A stretch of 64,000 bases of DNA from Devosia sp. Root413D1 (GCF_001425235.1 NZ_LMEA01000007.1:392401-456400), one strand, 5' to 3'; positions 18,867 through 27,973 are shown, counted from the stretch's first letter. Made by a program: numbers and translations. The notes: generated by a model not told the origin, from the sequence alone.

Positions 18867-18891
18867 TTAATCACCGTTAACACTCTCTTAA
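18867..18891. promoter_or_regulatory. CtrA-like box upstream of the EAL gene
   Basis: TTAA at 18877-18880 and 18888-18891 are separated by exactly 7 bp (TTAA-CACTCTC-TTAA), matching the alphaproteobacterial CtrA consensus TTAA-N7-TTAA. A third TTAA lies at 18867. The box is about 50 bp before the TTG start of the EAL phosphodiesterase, a promoter-like distance. Regulation by CtrA is inferred. Confidence 0.5.
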
Positions 18892-18941
18892 AGTCCGCCC
18901 GCTAGGCATTTGTTGCCTATCTCCGTCGGGGGCGGATTCGC

Positions 18942-20531
18942 TTGAAGTCCAAGTATGCCCATGTGCTGATGCTACTCGCGGCCTTTGCCGCGTTCCTGCC
19001 GGTCATGGCCGTGGATTTCGTGCTCGATTCCTACGTGCGGGTGCGTGAGCGGGTGCTGCTGCAGCAATCGGTGGATGCGGTCGCAAGCCGGGTGCAGGCG
19101 ACCGCCTATGACGCGATCTCGTCGTTGCGCCGCATCCTCGCCGAGAGTCCCTCGCTCTGCACCGCCAGCTTCATCGCCAACGTGCATCGGCAGATGGAGC
19201 TGAGCCTCTATCTGAAGCAGGTGCTGGTCGAGAATGCCGACGGGGTGCAGTACTGCGACGCACTCGGCAAGGACGTGAAATACTCGCCGCTGTCGCGCCC
19301 GCTGTCGGTGCCCAACCAGACCGAGACCATCGAGGTAGCGAAGTACGCCGACCTCCGAATCCCCGCGCTGAAGGTGACGCAAGCGTTTGGCACGACGCGA
19401 AAGGTATCGGCCTTCGTGCCGATTCTGGCGGCCGAGCCGGACAGCCTGTTGAACGGGTTGAGGCCGACCTCGATGATGCGGGTGTCGCTGACTGACGGCG
19501 CTGAGATCGTCACTGTCGGCGACCCCAAGGCCTATGATAACCGCGGTGATATCGAGTTCGTCACCGCCGAGAGCTTTGCCGGCGAACTGCCGATCCGAGT
19601 GACGGCGGCGGTGCCGTTCGCCATGGTACGAGCCGATTACGGCGATCTCGACGCAAGCTTCACCGTGGTGGCGGCGCTGATGTGCGGAGCGTTCCTGATC
19701 CTCGCGCTGCAATATGTACGCCGGTCCGACCTGCCGGCCTTCGACCTCGAGCGGGCGATCGCTGCAGGGGAGTTGAAGCCCTACTACCAGCCGGTGATCA
19801 ACTTGAGGACCGGTGCGCTCGCCGGCTGTGAGGTGCTGTGCCGGTGGGAGAAAAAGAGCGGCGAAGTGGTGCCGCCCGGCGCCTTCATCGACTATGCGGA
19901 GGTGACGGGGCTGGCGCTGCCGATGACGGTCAGTCTGATGCAGCAGGTGAAAGCCGACCTGAGCGCGCTTTGTGGGGACATGCCGGAACTGAAGATCTCG
20001 ATCAACCTGTTCGAGGGGCATTTCCGCGACGGCACGGTCGTCGACGACGTCCACACCATCTTTTCCAACTCGGCGATCAGCTTCCGGCAACTGGTGTTCG
20101 AGATCACCGAGCGGAAGCCGCTCGAGAAAATGGCACAGGCGCAGAGTGTCATCGCCGGGCTGCACGCGCTGGGCTGCAAGCTGGCGATGGACGACGCCGG
20201 CACCGGCCACTCGAACCTCGCGTACCTGCAGACGCTCGGCGTCGACGTGGTGAAGATCGACCGCGTGTTCGTCGACATGATCAAGCCCGAGGGCGCGCCG
20301 GTGCCGGTGCTCGACGGGTTAATCGCCATGGCGCGCGACCTCGGCACCGAGATCGTTGCCGAGGGCGTCGAGACCGAAGCCCAGGCGCTGTACCTGAGGG
20401 CGCGTGGCGTGGTGCAGGCGCAGGGCTACCTCTTTGCTCCGGCGCTCAAGGCTGGCGCCTTCCGCGACCTGGCACGGGCTCTGAATGCCCCGGTGGTGCT
20501 GCCGGGGCTGGTGCAGGTGAGCGCGGCTTAG
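18942..20531 (+). CDS. CSS-motif/EAL-domain c-di-GMP phosphodiesterase
   Basis: A 529-residue membrane protein expected to hydrolyse c-di-GMP. A first membrane helix (residues about 6-28), a periplasmic CSS-like domain with two conserved Cys (SLCT near 74 and QYCD near 105), a second helix near 240-258, then a cytoplasmic EAL domain. In other CSS-domain enzymes the Cys pair is redox-controlled by DsbA/DsbB. The signature reads EVLCRW rather than EALxRW, but the metal and catalytic residues appear intact: Asn in SINLFE, E in FEITER, MDDAGTG, VKIDRVF, AEGVET and QGYLF. Start is TTG after a GGGGGCGGA site. Probable CtrA box upstream. Confidence 0.92.
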   Translation: MKSKYAHVLMLLAAFAAFLPVMAVDFVLDSYVRVRERVLLQQSVDAVASRVQATAYDAISSLRRILAESPSLCTASFIANVHRQMELSLYLKQVLVENADGVQYCDALGKDVKYSPLSRPLSVPNQTETIEVAKYADLRIPALKVTQAFGTTRKVSAFVPILAAEPDSLLNGLRPTSMMRVSLTDGAEIVTVGDPKAYDNRGDIEFVTAESFAGELPIRVTAAVPFAMVRADYGDLDASFTVVAALMCGAFLILALQYVRRSDLPAFDLERAIAAGELKPYYQPVINLRTGALAGCEVLCRWEKKSGEVVPPGAFIDYAEVTGLALPMTVSLMQQVKADLSALCGDMPELKISINLFEGHFRDGTVVDDVHTIFSNSAISFRQLVFEITERKPLEKMAQAQSVIAGLHALGCKLAMDDAGTGHSNLAYLQTLGVDVVKIDRVFVDMIKPEGAPVPVLDGLIAMARDLGTEIVAEGVETEAQALYLRARGVVQAQGYLFAPALKAGAFRDLARALNAPVVLPGLVQVSAA

Positions 20532-20550
20532 CCGAAGGTCCGGCGCAAGC

Positions 20551-20658
20551 TGACCCCCACCCTTAATCCCTCCCCGCAAGGGGGAGGGAGACGCCGACAC
20601 CGGCATCAGTGTTTTGGTCGCCCTCCCCCTTGCGGGGAGGGGACAGGGGTGGGGGTCC
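20551..20658. repeat. Long GC-rich inverted repeat
   Basis: Two arms of about 37 bp pair across about 30 bp. Each contains CCCTCCCCGCAAGGGGGAGG or its complement and ends in a run of C or G (ACCCCCACCC / GGGTGGGGGT). The element fills much of the 233-bp gap between the EAL gene and maeB. It is a different family from the GAAA-loop palindromes. It could act as a transcription terminator for the EAL gene, although there is no T-run. Confidence 0.85.
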
Positions 20659-20764
20659 ACAGCCACCGGGCGAGGAAACTCCTTCCCGTCAGTTTCCCGC
20701 TATCCCCGCCTTTTCATCGCCCTCGATTAGTGGCACTCACTCCTGAGTTTCCGGGAGGGTGTTT

Positions 20765-23056
20765 ATGTCTGCCGACGTGACCGAACAGAAGAAAGCGCTG
20801 CGTGAAGCGGCGCTGCATTTCCACCAGTTCCCCAAGCCCGGAAAGCTTGAGATTCAGGCGACCAAGCCGCTCGGCAACCAGCGCGACCTGTCTCTGGCCT
20901 ATTCCCCCGGTGTCGCCGCGCCCTGCGAGGAAATTGCCGCCGATCCCGAGGCGGTGACCAAGTACACTTCGCGCGGCAACCTCGTCGCAGTGATCTCGAA
21001 TGGCACCGCCGTGCTCGGGCTCGGCAATATCGGCGCGCTGGCCAGTAAGCCGGTGATGGAGGGCAAGGCCGTGCTCTTCAAGAAGTTCGCCGGCATCGAC
21101 GTGTTCGATATCGAGATCGACGAGACCGATCCGCAGAAATTCATCGAGGTGGTGCGCCCGCTCGAGCCGACCTTCGGCGGCATCAACCTCGAGGACATCA
21201 AGGCGCCCGAGTGCTTCGCCATCGAGGAAGCGCTGCGCGAGCGCATGAAGATCCCGGTGTTCCACGACGATCAGCACGGCACGGCGATCATCGTCGGCGC
21301 CGCGGTGCTGAACGGGCTGGAGCTCAGCGGCAAGAAGATCGAGGATGTGAAGATCTGCACCTCCGGGGCAGGGGCGGCGGCCATCGCCTGCCTCAACATC
21401 CTCGTCGCCTTGGGTGCAAAGCTCGAGAACATCTGGGTGGCCGACAAGGACGGGCTGCTCACCGACAAGCGCGACGACGTCAACGACAAGTGGCGCGGCC
21501 GCTTCTGCCGGCAGTCGAACGCCACGACGCTTGCCGAGGTAATCGACGGCGCCGACATCTTCCTCGGGCTCTCAGCGGCCGGCGCGCTGAAGCCCGAAAT
21601 GCTGCAGAAGATGGGCCCGAACCCGCTGATCCTGGCGCTCGCCAACCCGAACCCGGAAATCATGCCCGAGGTGGCGAAGGAAATCCGCCCCGACGCCATG
21701 GTCTGCACCGGGCGCTCGGACTATCCCAACCAGGTCAACAACGTCCTCTGCTTCCCTTTCATCTTTCGCGGTGCGCTGGACGTCGGCGCCACCACCATCA
21801 ATGAAGAGATGAAGCTGGCTGCGGCCCAGGCGATCGCCAAACTGGCGCATGATCCTGGGCTGGAAGTGTCGCCCTCGGGGCAGCCGGCAGTCTATGGGCC
21901 GGAACACATCATCCCGAACCCCTTCGACCAGCGGCTGATTCTCCGCATCGCGCCGGCCGTGGCGCGCGCGGCTATGGAGTCGGGCGTCGCCAAGCGCCCG
22001 ATCACCGATTTCCAGGCCTATCACGACAGCCTCAACCGCTTCGTCTTCCGCTCGGGCCTGGTGATGAAGCCGGTGATCGACAAGGTGATCGGCCAGCAGA
22101 AGCGCATCGCCTTTGCCGACGGCGAGGACGAGCGGGTGCTGCGCGCCGCGCAGGTGATGATCGAAGACCGCATGGCGCTGCCGATCCTGATCGGCCGCCC
22201 GCAGGTGATCGAAAGCCGGCTGCAGCGCTTCGGGCTGACCATCAAGCCGGGCCGCGATTTCGAGGTGGTGAACCCCGAGGACGACCCGCGCTACCGTGAT
22301 TATGTCGAGCTGTTCCACTCGCTGGTCGGCCGCAACGGCGTGACCCCTGATATCGCCAAGACGATCGTGCGCACCAACACCACGGTGATTGCGGCGCTGT
22401 CGGTGAAGCGCGGCGACGCCGATGCCATGCTCTGCGGTTTCCAGGGCCGCTTCATCAAGCACGTGCGCGACATCCGCTCGATCATCGGGCTGCAGGATGG
22501 CGTGAAGGACGTCTCGGCGCTGTCGATGCTGATCATGCCGCGCGGCGTGTTCTTCCTCGCCGACACCTACGTCAACATGGACCCGACCCCGGATGAGCTG
22601 GTGGCCATTGCCCTCCAGGCGCGCGACCATCTCAAGCGCTTCAACATCGAGGCCAAGGCGGCGCTGCTCAGCTACTCGAACTTCGGCTCGCGCGACGGCG
22701 ACACTGCCTACAAGATGCGTGAGGCCTACCAGAAGTTGAAAGCCGTGGCCCCCGAGATGATCATCGAGGGCGAAATGCAGGGCGACCTGGCGCTCAACGA
22801 TGAGCTGCGCAGCCGCTACATCCCGGAATCAGTGCTGAAGGGCGAAGCGAACCTCTTGCTGTTCCCCAACCTCGACAGCGCCAACCTGTCGATGACGTTG
22901 CTCAAGGAAATGAACAACGCGCTGGCCGTCGGCCCGATCCTGATGGGGCCGCGCGCCCCGGCCCACATCCTTGCCCCCTCGACCACGAGCCGCGGAATCG
23001 TCAATATGACGGCAATTGCCGCCAGCGAAGCGGTAGCGTTGGGGGAGAGGACCTGA
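20765..23056 (+). CDS. maeB: NADP-type malic enzyme with C-terminal phosphotransacetylase domain
   Basis: Oxidative decarboxylation of malate to pyruvate. The 763-residue protein has an N-terminal malic domain with [18 protein letters not shown] and [20 protein letters not shown], a Rossmann NAD(P) domain ([20 protein letters not shown]) and, from about residue 430, a phosphotransacetylase-like domain ([33 protein letters not shown], ending in [21 protein letters not shown]). In rhizobia the PTA-like part is regulatory and does not make acetyl-phosphate. The ATG at 20765 follows GGGAGGG; a GTG two codons earlier is less likely. It overlaps the Dabb gene by one base. Confidence 0.96.
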   Translation: MSADVTEQKKALREAALHFHQFPKPGKLEIQATKPLGNQRDLSLAYSPGVAAPCEEIAADPEAVTKYTSRGNLVAVISNGTAVLGLGNIGALASKPVMEGKAVLFKKFAGIDVFDIEIDETDPQKFIEVVRPLEPTFGGINLEDIKAPECFAIEEALRERMKIPVFHDDQHGTAIIVGAAVLNGLELSGKKIEDVKICTSGAGAAAIACLNILVALGAKLENIWVADKDGLLTDKRDDVNDKWRGRFCRQSNATTLAEVIDGADIFLGLSAAGALKPEMLQKMGPNPLILALANPNPEIMPEVAKEIRPDAMVCTGRSDYPNQVNNVLCFPFIFRGALDVGATTINEEMKLAAAQAIAKLAHDPGLEVSPSGQPAVYGPEHIIPNPFDQRLILRIAPAVARAAMESGVAKRPITDFQAYHDSLNRFVFRSGLVMKPVIDKVIGQQKRIAFADGEDERVLRAAQVMIEDRMALPILIGRPQVIESRLQRFGLTIKPGRDFEVVNPEDDPRYRDYVELFHSLVGRNGVTPDIAKTIVRTNTTVIAALSVKRGDADAMLCGFQGRFIKHVRDIRSIIGLQDGVKDVSALSMLIMPRGVFFLADTYVNMDPTPDELVAIALQARDHLKRFNIEAKAALLSYSNFGSRDGDTAYKMREAYQKLKAVAPEMIIEGEMQGDLALNDELRSRYIPESVLKGEANLLLFPNLDSANLSMTLLKEMNNALAVGPILMGPRAPAHILAPSTTSRGIVNMTAIAASEAVALGERT

Positions 23057-23346
23057 TGATCCGGCATACTGTCGTATTCAATTTGAAGCACGCCCATGGT
23101 TCATTGATGGAGAAAGCGTTTCTGCGTGACGCGATGGTGCTCAAGGAGATCCCGGGCGTAAAGAAATTCGAGCAGCTGCGGCAGATCTCGAAGAAGAACG
23201 ACTACGAGTTCGGCTTCTCCATGGAGTTCGCCGACCAGGCCGCCTACGACGGCTACAACGTACATCCCAAGCACGTGAAGTTCGTGCGGGAACGCTGGGA
23301 GCGCGAGGTCGAGAAGTTCCTGGAGATCGACTACGAGCCGATCTGA
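23056..23346 (+). CDS. Dabb (stress-responsive A/B barrel) family protein
   Basis: A 96-residue protein with the Dabb signature: it begins [16 protein letters not shown] and contains IPGVKKFEQLRQISKKNDYEFGFSMEFADQAAYDGYNVHPKHVKFV. These are dimeric ferredoxin-like barrels; some act in catabolic or polyketide-cyclising steps, many have no known role. The ATG overlaps the maeB stop (TGATG), so expression depends on the malic enzyme transcript. Confidence 0.9.
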   Translation: MIRHTVVFNLKHAHGSLMEKAFLRDAMVLKEIPGVKKFEQLRQISKKNDYEFGFSMEFADQAAYDGYNVHPKHVKFVRERWEREVEKFLEIDYEPI

Positions 23347-23373
23347 GATGGCAGTCGAAGCTATGCCGGGGGC

Positions 23374-24087
23374 GTGTTCGACGTGACACTTCCGACCTCT
23401 ACATACGACTTTACGACGGAGGTGAAGTACTACCTCCGCAGTTACCGCGCCTACTTTGATGTGCGCTTTGCTCTCGAGAACTATCCTGCAGAGGGCATGA
23501 CGTTGTCGCGGTGGAAGGTGTATTGGGCCGGCGTATGTTCGCTGCTCAAGACGTCGATCCACATGATGCGTCATGATGCGCGGAGTTGCCTCCCAGGTCC
23601 GCTCAAAGAGACGCTGGTGAGCTCTTGGAATGAGTTGCGCCAGAACAAGTCTCAGTATCCTCTCTTTTGGGACTTCATCGATCGAGAGCGCCACAACATC
23701 CTGAAGGAGTACGAGTTTTCCGCGTACGAGACGTATCTGTCCCCGGATGGCAAGCAGACCTATCCCTCTCTGCTCGAGTCGATCGACCTACAGGGCGTTC
23801 TCCTAATTCGGGGCGGCACCTACGATGGGCGTGATGCGCTGGAACTCGCAAAGGAGGGCGCCAGTTGGGTTGGGAGCTATCTCGACGACACGATGCGGCG
23901 TGCCGGACTAGATCCCGACGAGAGAGTAACATCACGACAGTTTTTGAAGCGCCAAACGGGACAGCCGGACGCTCCTACGGACAGGCCAAGACCGATTGGT
24001 GGAAGATTGGCCAACTACCTTGCTGGTCAGAGCGCCACCGACGAATCTGACGAAGATGAAAAACCGACCGGCAACGATCCTGCATAG
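23374..24087 (+). CDS. Orphan hypothetical protein of atypical composition
   Basis: I do not recognise this roughly 235-residue soluble protein. It is rich in aromatic residues in its first 120 positions (YYLRSYRAYFDVRFALENY, WKVYWAGV) and looks mainly helical, with a disordered acidic tail ending SDEDEKPTGNDPA. There is no signal peptide or membrane segment. The coding sequence is clearly less GC-rich than its neighbours and uses codons such as ATA and AGA that they avoid, suggesting transfer. Starts are GTG at 23374 or GTG at 23383. It ends exactly where the convergent amn gene ends. Confidence 0.6.
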   Translation: MFDVTLPTSTYDFTTEVKYYLRSYRAYFDVRFALENYPAEGMTLSRWKVYWAGVCSLLKTSIHMMRHDARSCLPGPLKETLVSSWNELRQNKSQYPLFWDFIDRERHNILKEYEFSAYETYLSPDGKQTYPSLLESIDLQGVLLIRGGTYDGRDALELAKEGASWVGSYLDDTMRRAGLDPDERVTSRQFLKRQTGQPDAPTDRPRPIGGRLANYLAGQSATDESDEDEKPTGNDPA

Positions 24088-25563
24088 CTACTGGAACGCC
24101 GTCTCGGCAAAGCTCCTGAGCTTACGCGAATGCAGCCGCTCCGGCGGCTGGTCGCGCAGAATCTCCATGGCCCTCAGGCCGATCTGGAAGTGGCGGTTGA
24201 CCTGGGTGCGGTAGAAGTCCGAGGCCATGCCTGGGAGCTTCAGCTCGCCGTGCAGCGGCTTGTCGGAGACGCAGAGCAGGGTGCCGTAGGGGACGCGGAA
24301 CCTGAAGCCGTTGGCGGCGATGGTGGCCGATTCCATGTCGAGCGCCACGGCGCGGGACTGCGACAGCTGCCGGGTGATCGAGGCCTGGTCGCGCAGCTCC
24401 CAGTTGCGGTTGTCGAAGGTGGCGACGGTGCCGGTGCGCATGATCCGCTTGGTCTCGATGCCTTCGAGATGGGTGATCTCGGCCACTGCCTTTTCGAGTG
24501 CCACCTGCACTTCGGCGAGCGCCGGGATCGGCACCGTCACTGGCAGGTCAGCGTCGAGCACATGGTCTTCGCGCAGGTAGGCGTGGGCCAGCACGTAGTC
24601 GCCCAGCTCCTGCGAGTTGCGGAGACCCGCGCAGTGGCCGAGCATGATCCAGGCATGCGGCCGCAGCACCGCGATATGGTCGGTGATGGTCTTGGCGTTG
24701 GACGGCCCGACGCCGATGTTGACGATGGTGATGCCGCGGTTGCGTGGCATGGTCAGGTGCAGCGCCGGCATCTGCGGGGTACGCGTGGCCCGCAGCCCCG
24801 ACGTGCCGCCACCGAGGCGCTGGTTCAAGGTCGCGAAGCCGCCGGGTTCGACGAAGCTGTCATATTCCGGGTGACCCTCCTGCATGTAGCGTTCGGCCAC
24901 GCGGGCGAACTCATCCATGTAGAAGCCGTAGTTCGTGAAGATCACGAAGTTCTGGAAATGCTCGGCTTCGGTGCCGGTGTAGTGGCTGAGCCGCTGCAGC
25001 GAATAGTCGACCCGCGGCGCGGTGAAATGTGCCAGCGGATAGGGGCCGCCGGGCGGCGGCACGAACGTGCCGTTGGCGATCTCGTCGTCGGTGTCCTGCA
25101 GGTCCGGCACGTCGAACAGGTCGCGCAGCGGGATCGGCAGGGCGTTGATCGCCTCGCCATCGATCCGCTCGGTCGAGGGAATGGCGAAATGCAGCGGAAT
25201 GCGGGTCGAGGATTCGCCCACCTCGATGGCGCCGCCATGGTTCCTGAGGATCACCTCGAACTGCTCGATCAGGTAGTTCTTGAACAGGTCGGGCGCAGTG
25301 ATCGTCGTACGATAGATGCCCGGCGTGTGCAGGTACCCATAGGGCAGGGTGCTGTCGGTCTTGCCGTAGCTGCGCGAGGTGACCTGCACTTCCGGATAGA
25401 ACGCCCGCACCCGGCCCTTGGGGACGCGCCCGCGCGTCAGGCCGAGCAGTTGCTCGCGAATGAAGCCGGTATTGCGGTGGTAGATCTCGGCGACATAAGC
25501 CCAGGCGGCGTGCGGATCGGTGAACGCCTTCTGCGGCAGGCCCGGCGGAGTGATGGTGTCCAT
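24088..25563 (-). CDS. amn: AMP nucleosidase
   Basis: Hydrolyses AMP to adenine and ribose 5-phosphate, adjusting the adenylate pool. The 491-residue protein is close to the length of the E. coli enzyme. An N-terminal regulatory domain (FYPEVQVTSRSYGKTDSTLPYGY) precedes a nucleoside-phosphorylase-fold catalytic half with ITIVNIGVGPSNAKTITDHIAVLRPHAWIMLGHCAGLR and ALDMESATIAANGFRFRVPYGTLLCVSDKPLHGELKLPGM. The frame is open to 25647, but the ATG at 25563 with AGAAG upstream is the better start. It is monocistronic in appearance, with a long upstream gap holding repeats. Confidence 0.96.
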   Translation of the reverse strand: MDTITPPGLPQKAFTDPHAAWAYVAEIYHRNTGFIREQLLGLTRGRVPKGRVRAFYPEVQVTSRSYGKTDSTLPYGYLHTPGIYRTTITAPDLFKNYLIEQFEVILRNHGGAIEVGESSTRIPLHFAIPSTERIDGEAINALPIPLRDLFDVPDLQDTDDEIANGTFVPPPGGPYPLAHFTAPRVDYSLQRLSHYTGTEAEHFQNFVIFTNYGFYMDEFARVAERYMQEGHPEYDSFVEPGGFATLNQRLGGGTSGLRATRTPQMPALHLTMPRNRGITIVNIGVGPSNAKTITDHIAVLRPHAWIMLGHCAGLRNSQELGDYVLAHAYLREDHVLDADLPVTVPIPALAEVQVALEKAVAEITHLEGIETKRIMRTGTVATFDNRNWELRDQASITRQLSQSRAVALDMESATIAANGFRFRVPYGTLLCVSDKPLHGELKLPGMASDFYRTQVNRHFQIGLRAMEILRDQPPERLHSRKLRSFAETAFQ

Positions 25564-25945
25564 GTTCTTCTCGTTGGCAAGACGATGCTCGGCACCGCTT
25601 TGCAGCCCATCCTTAGGAGTTTCGGGGCGCTTCGGCAATCGGCGCACCTTACGAGCTGTTCATGTTCTTCACCTTCCGGTGAAGGCACTTTTCATGCCGC
25701 AAAGCACACCCATCTTAGAGTGGAGTTCATCGGACTACTGCAAACGACCCATGCACCGGTGAACGCAGGAGAAGTTGCCCGCCGCTGCCCCCAAGCCCTC
25801 AACAGTGCGGCCGGCGCTTCTCAGGGCCACGAACCAGAGATGGTTCGTGGCCCTCTTATTTTGTGGCGATGACGGCGCGATGTCAGAAGACACGCGGGCG
25901 ATGTCAGCCGACACGCCGGCGATGTCAGCCGACACGCCGGCGATG
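25564..25945. other. 382-bp intergenic region with hairpins and a tandem repeat
   Basis: No convincing gene lies here. On the minus strand, upstream of amn, is a hairpin (CTTCACC-GGAA-GGTGAAG, about 25667-25684) followed by a four-codon reading frame MNSS, which could be a leader but is very weak evidence. A strong stem-loop sits at 25823-25854 and a 21-bp tandem repeat at 25877-25960; both are listed separately. A minus-strand frame over 25735-25935 is only the repeat read as Val-Ser-Ala-Asp units. Confidence 0.6.
25823..25863 (+). terminator. Strong stem-loop, orphan terminator-like
   Basis: The arm AGGGCCACGAACCA pairs perfectly with TGGTTCGTGGCCCT around a GAGA loop, and on the plus strand CTTATTTT follows. 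That is the form of an intrinsic terminator reading rightward, yet no plus-strand gene lies upstream. It may end an unseen small RNA, or serve the minus-strand gene at 25946 as a stabilising 3' hairpin. Confidence 0.55.
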
Positions 25946-25960
25946 TCAGTCGATGCGACG
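25877..25960. repeat. 21-bp tandem repeat, four units
   Basis: Four consecutive 21-bp units begin GCGATGTCAG. Units 2 and 3 (25898-25918, 25919-25939) are identical, while the outer units at 25877 and 25940 have diverged. Unit 4 overlaps the last codons of the exported-protein gene at 25946, so the array seems to have grown from that gene's 3' end. The unit length keeps frame (7 codons). Confidence 0.9.
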
Positions 25961-26428
25961 GGCCGTGATCTGCATCGGGCGCTCGCTCGAAACCGACGGC
26001 GTATAGGTGCAGCGCAGCGTCTGCAGCACCGGCAGGTCGGGAACGATGATCCGAGCGAGGAAGGCCGGCAGCAGGTTGCCGCCGCGGCAGGTCATGCGAT
26101 CGGCGCTCCAGGCGACGCCATTGCCGCACGAGGTGCGCTTGAGCTGAATGTTGATGTCGCGGCCACGGGCGTTCCAGGTCAGGCGACCGTCGCACCGTAC
26201 ACCGCCGCCACGCACCGTGTAAGTGCCTCGCTGCTCGAGGCAGAACGTCATGCGATAGGGGCCGTAGAGGCGCTGCTGCACCTGGTAGCAGCCGGTAAAC
26301 AGGGCGCCGCCGGGCACGTCGGGCACGATCACCCGTGTTTCCATGTCCTGCGCGTAAGTCGGGGTGAAGCTGGCAAGTATGATGATGAGGCCGGCGACCA
26401 TGCCGGCAAGATACCGAACGACGCTCAT
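25946..26428 (-). CDS. Exported hypothetical protein
   Basis: A 160-residue protein with a signal peptide (hydrophobic core LAGMVAGLIIILASF, likely cleavage after TYAQ near residue 27). The mature part has seven Cys, including CYQVQQRLYGPYRMTFCLEQRGTY, VRCDGRL, SCGNG, MTCRGG and LRCTY, so periplasmic disulfides are likely. No family is recognised. The extreme C-terminus is encoded within the first unit of a 21-bp tandem repeat. It is followed by a divergent gap of about 150 bp before the next minus-strand exported-protein gene. Confidence 0.65.
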   Translation of the reverse strand: MSVVRYLAGMVAGLIIILASFTPTYAQDMETRVIVPDVPGGALFTGCYQVQQRLYGPYRMTFCLEQRGTYTVRGGGVRCDGRLTWNARGRDINIQLKRTSCGNGVAWSADRMTCRGGNLLPAFLARIIVPDLPVLQTLRCTYTPSVSSERPMQITARRID

Positions 26429-26585
26429 GAGGCTTTCTCCAATGCGCTGCCGGAGGTCGGCAGCGTCCGCGGTTGCGAGGCTAACACCTTGAAACGGAGG
26501 ACAATATGACCGACGCGCTCACATTGCTTCAATGCTTACCGAAAGGTTCGCGCATCTGCGCGTAGTCCTCGCCTGCCAATGCTGG

Positions 26586-27284
26586 CTAGTTCGGCAAGGC
26601 AATGTCCTCGGGCTCGGAACGATCGAATACCCGGATCGGGTTCAGCTCACCGTCATAGGAAGCATCGACGTCATAGCTGACCAATCGGTACTCGCCATCG
26701 GACAGCGACCACACGCCGATACTCGAGGCATCACCGATGCCGCGCCAGTAAGCCGTGGCGGCAATGGTTCCCGATTTGTCATCGACGTCGGCATTGGTGA
26801 CGAGAAAGCTGGCGGTCATTCCGGTGAGCTCGAGCTTGATCAGCTTGCCGTCGCCATCGCCGGCGGCTTCGTCGTAGCTCGGCTTAGTGCTGGGCGATGC
26901 GAGGCTCAGCGGCTGCAGCCCGTCGATCTCGTCCCAGCCATAGAACACCGAGCTGAAATTGTAGGCGCCGCCATTGCAGTTGAACTGATAGAGACGAAAT
27001 TTGTGCGCTGGCGCTCCGGGTTCGTCGTAGCTGCCCTCGTACTCAAGGTCGAACACCCGCGGTTCGGTACCTCCATAACCGCCGTCGATTGCCGCATTGC
27101 AGGGCTCGGTAAAGGCGAGGGTGAACAGCCGGCGGACCAGCGCAGTGTCGGGCGGGTTTTCGGTGCCCGTACTGAGTTCGGTGGTCGGCACGAAGTCGTC
27201 ATAGCTCCCGGTTCCTGCGTCGGCCTGGGCGAAGGCCGTGGACGTCGCGGTCAGGGCGGCGAGTATGGTCATCAGACGGCGCAT
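26586..27284 (-). CDS. Exported hypothetical protein
   Basis: A 232-residue protein with a signal peptide (MRRLMTILAALTATSTAFA-Q). The mature part is acidic and Tyr/Asp-rich, with two Cys (EPCNAA and FNCNGG) and a segment QFNCNGGAYNFSSVFYGWDEIDGLQPLSLA that resembles the C-terminal part of DUF1176-type periplasmic proteins; I am not sure of that link. An earlier in-frame start exists at 27296, but the ATG at 27284 has GGAGG seven bases upstream. It is divergent from the next small exported-protein gene. Confidence 0.65.
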   Translation of the reverse strand: MRRLMTILAALTATSTAFAQADAGTGSYDDFVPTTELSTGTENPPDTALVRRLFTLAFTEPCNAAIDGGYGGTEPRVFDLEYEGSYDEPGAPAHKFRLYQFNCNGGAYNFSSVFYGWDEIDGLQPLSLASPSTKPSYDEAAGDGDGKLIKLELTGMTASFLVTNADVDDKSGTIAATAYWRGIGDASSIGVWSLSDGEYRLVSYDVDASYDGELNPIRVFDRSEPEDIALPN

Positions 27285-27408
27285 GTCGGCCTCCATTTGT
27301 GCGCCGGACTATGTCAGCGGTCGCGCGGCGAGGCGAGTGGGCGTCACAAAATCGCTTCCGGCCTCAGCGGCTTGTCGCTATGTTTCGCCCGGCACGCGAG
27401 GAGGGATT

Positions 27409-27942
27409 ATGCGTCTGCCGATTTCAACCTCTGCAATGCTGCTTGCGCTGCTCGCCACGGGCCCATCCTTGGCGGCCGAGATGATCGATTCGGTGTTTCA
27501 GGTCACCTTCCGCTATGCCGGCGAAGACGAGGTCCTGAACGATACGGTCGTGCCGCTGCTGCCGGGAAACGCCTGCTACAACTGGCATGTGCGGCTGGCT
27601 GAGGGCGCTGCGCCCAAAACCGCCACCGAAACCCTGAGCCTGCCGATGCCGCTCGAGGACTGGGGCACCCTCGCCACCGATCCCGATGACGGCATCGATA
27701 TTTCTGCCGACGCCAAAGTGGCGACGCGCACCTTTATGCCCGAACTCGATGGGGAGGGCTGGTTCAGCCACAGCTGGTGCGTTGCGCCGGGCGATCCCGT
27801 AGGCACCCACTCGATTGCTATCGCCGTGGATGGCGATAAACTGGTTACCTATGACTTCCAGGTGGTCCTGCCCGAGGACTATTACTGGCCTTCCATCGTC
27901 CAGCCCACGCCCCGCGAGCGTAGCGTCGACCACAGCTGGTGA
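27409..27942 (+). CDS. Exported hypothetical protein
   Basis: A 177-residue protein with a clear signal peptide (MRLPISTSAMLLALLATGPSLAA, cleavage near residue 23). The mature chain looks like a beta-sandwich: FQVTFRYAGEDEVLNDTV, CYNWHVRLAEG, GWFSHSWCVAPGDPVGTHSIAIAVDGDKLVTYDFQVVLP, with two Cys that could form a disulfide. No family is recognised. The ATG at 27409 has GAGGAGGG close upstream and begins the signal peptide, so earlier in-frame starts are rejected. It precedes the DUF1993 gene by 31 bp. Confidence 0.65.
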   Translation: MRLPISTSAMLLALLATGPSLAAEMIDSVFQVTFRYAGEDEVLNDTVVPLLPGNACYNWHVRLAEGAAPKTATETLSLPMPLEDWGTLATDPDDGIDISADAKVATRTFMPELDGEGWFSHSWCVAPGDPVGTHSIAIAVDGDKLVTYDFQVVLPEDYYWPSIVQPTPRERSVDHSW

Positions 27943-27973
27943 TCATCCGCCTACCAACCCCTGAGGACTACTT

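Noticed and set aside
25735-25935. Minus-strand frame with Val-Ser-Ala-Asp-Ile repeats
   Set aside because: It is only the 21-bp tandem repeat and a terminator-like hairpin read as codons; no ribosome site.
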